In this document: positions 57,251 through 64,000 of the stretch, piece by piece
Layout: the number at the start of each line of letters is the position of its first letter
Position numbering within the stretch: the stretch's first letter is position 1
Source of the DNA: Tetracentron sinense
Lineage: Eukaryota; Streptophyta; Magnoliopsida; Trochodendrales; Trochodendraceae
DNA: 64,000 bases
NCBI GenBank assembly: GCA_015143295.1
Contig: CM026565.1
Location: 30,140,052-30,204,051 of the forward strand
Reading direction: 5' to 3'
Notes under the pieces: generated by a model
Databases searched by the model: none
What the model was told of the DNA's origin: nothing
Seen by the model: only the letters and a program-made list of their open reading frames with translations
Translations under genes and position numbers: made by a program

Positions 57251-57933
57251 GTTGGCTGTTTCTTCGGGGCCACTGGATATCTTGCACTCGAAACCTACTC
57301 ATGAGCATCCGATTTTGATTCCAATTGACACAACAAATATGAAATAACACTTACAGTAGCCGCACGTCTAGATTTTCAGCCTACAAAGTAGAACATCACT
57401 CGAAAAGTTTCTTCCAAACAATAAGGGTAGTTAAAATAGGGATCAGTTACCTTAGACGCTAAGTTTTAGCAATCTCACACAACGAATAAAGAAAGAAAAC
57501 AATAGTAATCTCAAAATTCTGGATTTTTACAGTTCACAACACTCATTTACAAGAGTTTTGCCATAGAAGTTGATTATTTCTAGCCCTTCTACTTTTAAAA
57601 TAACTTCTCCTTAGGAAAAATAAATAAAGAAATCCAATTACTGCTCAAATTAAAGACTATCACTTATAAACACTCTTAATTTAACACACATTACTATATT
57701 TAGTTACTCATACTTTAACACTAACACTACATATTATCAAATTATTTATTAAATTCTTGATTTGAAATTTCATGTCCTGTCACGTTTGAGAGATATACAC
57801 ACAGAAACTAGACTGCTGCAAAAGCCAATATGGTGTTTAGTGGCCCAAGGTGGAAGCCGATGCAAAAGTCTTCCCTTTGAGAATCAAAGTTTGCAAAAGG
57901 AAATGAATGATGGTGTCCTGCTGGAAAACTTTA

Positions 57934-59052
57934 GGCCCCATTTGGTTGCACATCCGTTTTCTGTTTTTTGTTTATAAATAACAAAATTTTGAAAATTTTT
58001 ACACAAAATATCTTTGGTAAACATGTTTCTGCTTTCTGTATTTAAAAATTAGTAACAAAATTTTTGAAAATCAAGGTAACAAAAATTTTCTACTACCTCT
58101 GTTTTTGAAACAAAAATGAAAAACACGGGCCCACCATCAACACCATCACCCATAACAACCACCGCACCACCACAATACTATCACCATCACCACCACTCAC
58201 CACCCACCACCACCATCCACCACCACCACCCACCACCACCACCACCACACCACCACCCACCACCCACCACAACCCACCACTCACCACCCACCACAACCCA
58301 CCACCCACCACCCACCTCCACCTCCACCACCACCCACCACCACCATAATACTACCACCATACACCACCCCCACTACACCACTACTACTCACCACCCACCA
58401 CCACCTCTTTCCCTGCTATTGCCCTAAGTGAAGGACCTTATTACCTCAATAATAGTTCCTGCCTTCCCAAGCAATTCTAACTCTAGGCTCTCCTCTAGTT
58501 CTCTTAATAGTTATATCGTTCTATCTTCCTCCAGTAAGCTTACAAAGTAAGAATTCTAAGTTCTATCTTTACGATGCTAACTCCTTCCTTCCCTCTCTAT
58601 GGGTATAGAGTTAAAGGCCTGCCTCTCCACTGCCACCACCACCCACCCCCACAATACAACCACCACCACCACCATCATCACCACTACACCACCACCCACC
58701 ACCCACCACCACCACCACCACTACTCACCACCCACCACCACAATACAACCACACCACCACCACCATCCGCCACCATCACTACCACCACCACCACCACCAC
58801 CACCGCCACCACCGCCACCATCACCACCACACTACTCCCACCGCCACCACTCACCACTGCCACCACCATGAATTGAAATTATTTAATCATATTTACCAAA
58901 CGCGTTTTTTTGTTTTCCTTTTTTAAAAATAAGTAACAATTAGTAATACCAAACATGTTTCCTACTTAAAAAAATTTAAAACAAAAAGTCGTTTCCAATT
59001 TTTAAAAACAAAAAATAAAAACAGAAAAACGGAAGTGTATCCAAACGGCCCA
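57934..59052. mobile_element. Tourist/PIF-Harbinger-like element filled with CCA repeats
   Basis: Ends read GGCCCCATTTGGTTGCACAT and, reverse-complemented, TGGGCCGTTTGGATACACTT. The inverted similarity continues through 'ccgttttctgttttt'. A 3-bp TTA flanks both sides (57931-57933 and 59053-59055), as in PIF/Harbinger insertions. The 1.12-kb interior is dominated by two (CCA)n-rich blocks and a short unrelated segment between them. It encodes no transposase. Confidence 0.72.
58131..58870. repeat. Two (CCA)n / (CCACCA)n microsatellite blocks
   Basis: Blocks at about 58131-58412 and 58632-58870 consist almost entirely of CCA, CCACC and CACAA words. The long Pro/His/Thr and Val/Gly frames across them on both strands are low-complexity artefacts, not proteins. 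The 220-bp spacer between the blocks is ordinary AT-balanced sequence. Confidence 0.92.
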
Positions 59053-59267
59053 TTAGTTTTAGAATCAAAGTATTTCGATTTCATCAAAGACAATGGGAGA
59101 TCTGGAACGGGCTTCAAGTTTATAGAGGGGAAATGGAATGCTGGTCAAAGTATGGTTAGAAGATGTAGGTTTCTGGGATATCTTGAAATTCTTTTCGGAG
59201 TGTATTGGAAAAAGGAAAACAAAGGAGTATTCGATGAAGAAAATCCGATGTATCCATGCCTCTGAAC

Positions 59268-59745
59268 TAGGGTTGCCAACGGGTCGGATTCGAACCAGAT
59301 CTGCCTAGATCCGAATCTGATCGGATTAAGAATCCTACCGATCCGAATCCGATCCGAGATTCGTCGGATCATGAATTAATCAATCTGAATTCGATCCGAG
59401 ATCCGTCGGATCATGAATTAATCAATCCGATCCGATTAAGGTTAATTTTTTTATAAAAAAAAACTCTATTTTAATAATATAAAAATCTAATAGTACCTTA
59501 ATTAACTCTAATTAATGTTAATTTTTTAAAAATAAATACTTTATGCATAGAAAATCTATGCAATATATTTAAAATGATTTTAAAAAAGTTATTATAATCG
59601 GATCGGATTTTAATTGGATCACCCTATATCCAGATCCGATTATACTCGGATTCAACCGATCCGAATCCGATCTGACGGATCACATATAGGGTCCAAAGTC
59701 CGGCTAATCGGATCCGGATCATGATCCGATCCATTGACAGCCCTA
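59268..59745. mobile_element. hAT MITE 'GATCCGA' family, copy 2
   Basis: The 478-bp element begins TAGGGTTGCCAACGGGTCGG and ends ATTGACAGCCCTA. The flanking 8-mers CTCTGAAC (59260-59267) and CTCTGTAC (59746-59753) match at 7 of 8. It has the same 'gatccgaatccgatc' terminal arrays and AT-rich core as the copy at 24611-25120, and one internal block ('gatccgagatycgtcggatcatga') is duplicated here. Sequence 59754-61430 has no supported gene. Confidence 0.9.
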
Positions 59746-61437
59746 CTCTGTACTGATGGAAAGAATCTCCAATGCATTAGGAGCCTTCATTAGGCTCTCC
59801 GTGTCTTTCCCAGAGGGCTCGAACTAAAATAGATGGAAACTGGTCGATGAGGCGCTAAAACACTTTATTCCCTGTAAATCTCTTCAACCCTAGAAAAAAT
59901 CTTTGCTTGCTTCTCATCCTTTGGTTCACCCTCCTTTCCCCTGCAGCAAGTCCTATCCAGAAGTAGAGGTTGATCCTTGACCTCACATCAGTGTTTCAGA
60001 TTATACGCTACTATATTTAGAATGACACTACTCTTATCAAATTACTACTGGAATTTCAGATTTCAGATTTTAAGCCACAGACCCTTGTAGCTGCTGTCAT
60101 GTAACTGCATCACTTGCTTTCTAATTTTAAATTTGTATTCTTTTGATTAGTTCAGCATCATTACTTAATGTTTTTTTTTATCTATTTGATGTGATTACTT
60201 CAAACTACAACTGAATTTACAGTAAGACGGACTTCCAGTATTTATCCCTGCTCCACTTACTAGGGTATATCAAACACCCCATAAATCTTGAGATCACCCA
60301 CATAAGAAATGCTTTCTCAAGTTGAACAGCAAACCGTTTCTGCCTTCCATTTTTGTATATAGATATGATGTGACAGTGCCCTCTCTCTCTCTCTCATTGC
60401 ATTTACATGCCTATTTTCTTTTCCATGCAGGTATAGGAAGATAATCTCAAAGTACTGCTTGAATCTGCATCGATGACAGCTAGTATGATCTAGAGGATGG
60501 TATCATAAAATCTATGTTAATGATACTACAAAAGGGGTCCATCCCATTCTATGTAGTACTTTAGATTGCATATGTTTTTAGTCTTTTGTTCCTTCTGCAA
60601 AGAACGCAAAATATTTAGAGAAAGTGACTCGGCTTTTTTTCTATATATGTTTATTAACATCTCAGATGCTATATATATGATACATTCTCAATTCCCAACT
60701 TTATTTCATTAACTCTCAGGTTATTTAATTTGCTTGATGATAGGGAGTACCTCAAAACATAAGTTTCATGGATTCTCTTGTTGCTGCAGCAAAGTATGAA
60801 AATGGATGTTACCCATTCCTTTGTCATACATGTGAAGCAAATGCAAACAGATCCAATTGGTGGGCCAGCTCTTGAATTGACTGTAATAGTCCTAATATCC
60901 TTCAATAGATGGTTTTCTTTCTGGTATCTTGATCTGTTGGTTGTTCCAGAGGTTTGAGGAAATTTGATACTATGCCCCCCATCTACTATGTAGGCCAATA
61001 TACTGGTTAATCTGAGTGTTAGGGAATCGCAGACTTTGGTTTAGGCCTCAAACCAATTTCTTTAACCATCATAATTAGATCATAATGTAGTTTCTAGCTT
61101 TCTTTTGCCCCCCTTGCCTGCAGGTTCAGAATATCCTTGAGCATTCGGCCATTTAGACCAGTATACACAAGTTCCTTTTATTGGTTTTACATGAAATGGA
61201 TTTGAAAACTGAGGTATATTTAATCCATGTGGCTCCGTCCTGGCAAGATGGAGAGGAGGTTATGGTGCCATTATTAGAGAACGCTAATGGGTACTCAGTT
61301 ATTGCCCCTTGCTAAGAGCATAATGTTGAACCCTATGATTTTCATGGAGCTGTTGGTGTTTAACAAAGGACTTCAAGAAGCATTGCTAGGACAAGAAGTG
61401 CCCAACACATTATAGTGATGTGACTCGAGTTGGTGGT

Positions 61438-61636
61438 GGCGTTTGGATTGGATTTTAAAAATCAATTATGATAAAATTGATTTTGTAAAATTAATTGTTA
61501 AATAATCACCTTTTCAAATAATAGTGTTTGTATTCCCCGATCACTATTATTTGAAAAATAATTATTTGACAACTTATTTTACAAAATATATTTTATCAGA
61601 ATTGATTTTTAGATAATAAAATCCAATCCAAACGCC
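61438..61636. mobile_element. MITE-like inverted repeat, about 199 bp
   Basis: The ends GGCGTTTGGATTGGATTTT and its inverse AAAATCCAATCCAAACGCC are near-perfect. Inner parts ('aaattgatttt', 'aaataatagtg') also pair, so the whole element can fold back. The flanks ('gagttggtggt' left, 'tcaactagt' right) are themselves weakly inverted, so the true ends may lie a little further out and no target duplication is assigned. Sequence 61637-62330 is AT-rich without a gene. Confidence 0.72.
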
Positions 61637-62333
61637 TCAACTAGTGTGTGCAAACAGATTGTGAGGTTCCATGACAATGCACCAATTTTTTTTTTCATTA
61701 AAATGTTATTATGTAACTAACACACATTAGATGACAACAACATTAGGTTTGTTGGTTTTGACATCATGCACTCTTCATGAAGGCAGCAATGCTGCTGATT
61801 TTCTATTAATCATAAACTAAATAGATGGAGCTTATTCGAATTTTTTTTAGTATTTAGACTTGAGATTGTTGAGTTAAAGTTTAATTGGAAATTTCTCTTT
61901 TTTAAGTAGAGTTTTACTTCTAAAAAAAAAAAGTAGCTCATGTTTCATTATTATTTTAGAGGTAAAACCTTTACTTTAAAAAGATTTAGACATCTAATTA
62001 AATTTTAATTTATGTGACGTTTGATAACACTAATCTAAATAGATAGGGCTTATTTAAAATTTGAGCTTAGTTTAATTTTAAATTGTTAAGTTGAAGGTTA
62101 ATTGGTTGTCTAGATCTTTTTGAAATAGAAGTTTTACCTCAAAAGTAATAAGGAGACATGAGCTTTTTTTTTCTTTTTTTACTTTATAGGTAAAACCTCT
62201 TATTCAAAAAGGTGTAGATATCCCATTAATATTTTAACATAATAATTTAAAGTCTAAATAAACTCAATTTTCAAATAAACTTTACGTATTTACATTTAGA
62301 TTAATATTACCAAACACTATTTTAATAATTTAA

Positions 62334-63192
62334 GGAGAAAATACATTTAAACCCCCTAAGGTATGGCGAAAATACACATTGACCCCTCAGTTTTCAGAAA
62401 ATATATTAGGTACCCTTGCTTTTCAAAATAATGACACTTACACCCCTTATATGTGTTGACCGTTAGTCAACTAATGATCAAGCCCTCTTAGGTCGCCATG
62501 TGTCCCTTTTTAAATCCTTTAAATGTGGTTAAGATTCACCCACCTCCTTGGGGTTTTATTAAAAAAAAAAAACAATAAAAAAATTATTAACCTTGGTTAA
62601 AATTTTCTAATTTTGAGGGTTAAATTTTTTAAAATATTTATTTCTAAAACTAAAGATATTTGAGTGAACCCTAGGGGTGGGTGACCTTAACCACAGTTAA
62701 GGAGTGTAAAAAGGGACACGTGTCCCCTGAGGTGGCCACGTGTAAAAAAACCGGTTAGGCCCCTGAGGTGGCCATGTGTAAAAAAATCGGTTAGGCCCCT
62801 GAGGTAACCACGTGTCCCTTTTTACATTTCTTAACTGTGGTTAAGGTCACCCACCCTTAGGGTTCACTCAAATATCTTTAGTTTTAGAAAAAAATATTAA
62901 AAAAAATTTAATCCTAGAATTTAGAAAATTTTTATCAGGTTAATAATTTTTTATTGTTTTTTCTAAAAACCAAGAAGGTTGGTGAATCTTAACCACGGTT
63001 AAAGGGTTTAAAAAGGGACATGTGGCCATATAAGGGAGCCTAACCGTTAGTTGACTGATGGTCAACACACAAAAAAAGTGTAAGTGTCATTATTTTGAAA
63101 AGCAAGGGTACCTAATGTATTTTTTGAAAACTGAGGAGTGTATGTATATTTTCACCAAATCTGGGGGGGGGGGGTTAAAATGTATTTTCTCC
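62334..63192. mobile_element. Foldback MULE-type MITE, 859 bp, 9-bp target duplication
   Basis: Nearly the whole element is an inverted repeat about a centre near 62760. The ends read GGAGAAAATACATTTAAACC and the inverse, and inner landmarks such as 'gaaaagcaagggtacctaat' pair with 'aggtacccttgcttttc'. The flanks ATAATTTAA (62325-62333) and GTAATTTAA (63193-63201) match at 8 of 9. The inner arms contain the same 'cttaaccacagttaa' and 'aagggacacgtg' core as the array at 20.2-21.1 kb. A G-run of about 12 lies near the right end (63163-63174). Confidence 0.82.
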
Positions 63193-63360
63193 GTAATTTA
63201 AAGTTCAATTAAGCCCAATTTTCAAAAAAGTTACCAATTTTGTTTAGAGTTAACAAAAGCACGGGACAAAATGTATTTTTCTCCGTAATTTAAAGTTCAA
63301 ATAAGCCCAATTTTCAAAAAAGTTACCTATTTTGTTCAGAGTTAACAAAAGCATGCGTTT
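63174..63360. repeat. About 95-bp tandem duplication including the MITE end
   Basis: 'ctccgtaatttaaagttcaa' followed by 'taagcccaattttcaaaaaa' and 'gagttaacaaaagca' occurs twice, at about 63174-63267 and 63268-63360. The unit starts in the last bases of the foldback element, so the duplication happened after the insertion. Confidence 0.8.
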
Positions 63361-63831
63361 GTAATTTATTGCTTTTTGTATATATTCTTTGGGCGGATCT
63401 GCCCCTAGCTATTTTTCCAAAAAATAATAAATAAATAAAATAATAATAATTTAGTCATACGTTAAAAAGAAAAGACAACTTCGTAAAATTGCATTTGTCA
63501 AAATATTTCGCAATTATTGGCTGACTAGAAGGGTGATTTCGTACATTCATACAACTTGCCCTCTATTTATCGCATCTTTCATTGAAGAGGTTGAAACCCT
63601 AGATCTCTCTCTCTCTCAGCCCTAGCTCGAGTTTCTACCTTCTAGCCGTTCATTTTTTTCTGTGTTTTTTCATTTTGTTTTTGTTGCAGACGCTTCCAAC
63701 CCTAGCCTATTTCGCATTCGCGCGGATTCAAAGGTAAAATTCTGCAGAAACTTCATGGAGGTTATTCATACCCTAACCCCAAATAATTGCAGACTAGGTT
63801 TGAACCCTAATTTTTTTTGTTTATATGTAGA

Positions 63832-63947
63832 ATGGGAGAAACAAGGGATAACGATGCTTACGAAGAAGAGCTTCTCGACTACGAGGAGGATGAAGACAAG
63901 GCCCCCGATTCCGTTGCGGCTAAGGGCACCGGAGAAACAGTGAAGAA
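63832..63947 (+). CDS. UAP56/SUB2 DEAD-box RNA helicase, first coding exon (partial gene)
   Basis: MGETRDNDAYEEELLDYEED opens a 38-residue acidic N-terminus that ends KK just before a GTGAGT donor at 63948. This matches the start of plant DEAD-box RNA helicase 15/56 (UAP56, the yeast Sub2 homologue), about 427 residues long. It belongs to the TREX complex and links splicing to mRNA export in the nucleus. All helicase motifs lie beyond the window edge. The ATG follows directly after a likely leader intron (63734-63830; donor GTAAAA, acceptor ATGTAG), only one base before the start codon. Upstream, 'tctctctctctc' and 'aaaccctag' words at 63590-63625 look like a plant promoter and leader. Confidence 0.93.
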
Positions 63948-64000
63948 GTGAGTTTTTAAATTTTCTATTTTTAATCGTTTCGAACGAGAAATTTAGGGTT

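Noticed and set aside
56930-57300. Continuation of the DUF3119 gene
   Set aside because: The gene ends with a stop at 56531 after the conserved C-terminus; this stretch is antisense gag-like debris.
58093-58876. Long Pro/His/Thr-rich and Val/Gly-rich open frames on both strands
   Set aside because: They are translations of CCA microsatellites; stops are absent simply because the repeat has none.
60420-60500. Coding exon after 'ttccatgcag'
   Set aside because: A good-looking acceptor, but the following frame stops quickly and no partner exon was found.

Overview
The window is nuclear DNA of a flowering plant, most likely a woody eudicot with a repeat-rich genome. The evidence is split genes with GT-AG introns, AT-rich noncoding DNA, plastid-targeted nuclear genes, and plant-specific families (SHINE-type AP2/ERF, SPX, BSD2, DUF3119). 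No species can be named from the sequence alone. Six protein-coding genes can be supported, and all six exon structures were worked out by hand from frame, splice sites and family resemblance. Most of the listed open reading frames are chance frames or repeat debris.

Layout, left to right. 1-2.3 kb: repeats, including an intact SINE. 2.35-3.09 kb (+): SHINE/WIN1-type AP2/ERF transcription factor, two exons. 3.2-19.7 kb: gene-free DNA with a Tourist-like MITE, a minisatellite, SINEs, a duplicated unclassified repeat, a minus-strand LINE remnant and a deleted Ty1/copia element. 19.7-23.2 kb: nested inverted-repeat elements with a 145-bp tandem array, then another foldback. 23.7-26.9 kb: a LINE remnant carrying a 510-bp hAT MITE and disrupted by a Ty3/gypsy-type LTR. 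28.65-32.27 kb (+): SPX-domain phosphate-sensing protein, three exons, with two PHR1-type P1BS sites just upstream. 33.8-41.2 kb: possible noncoding leader exons, a 1.3-kb solo LTR and a 1.83-kb near-perfect palindrome. 41.4-42.1 kb (+): RNA polymerase III subunit RPC6/RPC34, one exon. 44.9-48.8 kb (-): BSD2, the plastid Rubisco assembly chaperone, five exons, with a decayed hAT transposase in its largest intron. 49-52.8 kb: three MITE/foldback elements. 53.0-56.5 kb (+): plastid DUF3119 membrane protein, eight exons. 56.9-63.2 kb: gypsy gag debris, a Tourist-like element full of CCA repeats, the second copy of the hAT MITE and two foldback elements. 63.8 kb to the end (+): first coding exon of the UAP56/SUB2 mRNA-export helicase, cut by the window edge.

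The six genes are ordinary, unlinked single-function genes and do not form a pathway. Regulation is visible only for SPX, where the two P1BS sites fit phosphate-starvation control. The unusual content is in the noncoding DNA. The strongest item is the 39.3-41.2 kb palindrome just upstream of RPC6. It has about 900-bp arms and a 29-bp loop, is centred on two head-to-head SINE-like sequences, and each arm keeps the same short reading frame. Several transposon families are present as two or more copies, many with readable target-site duplications.
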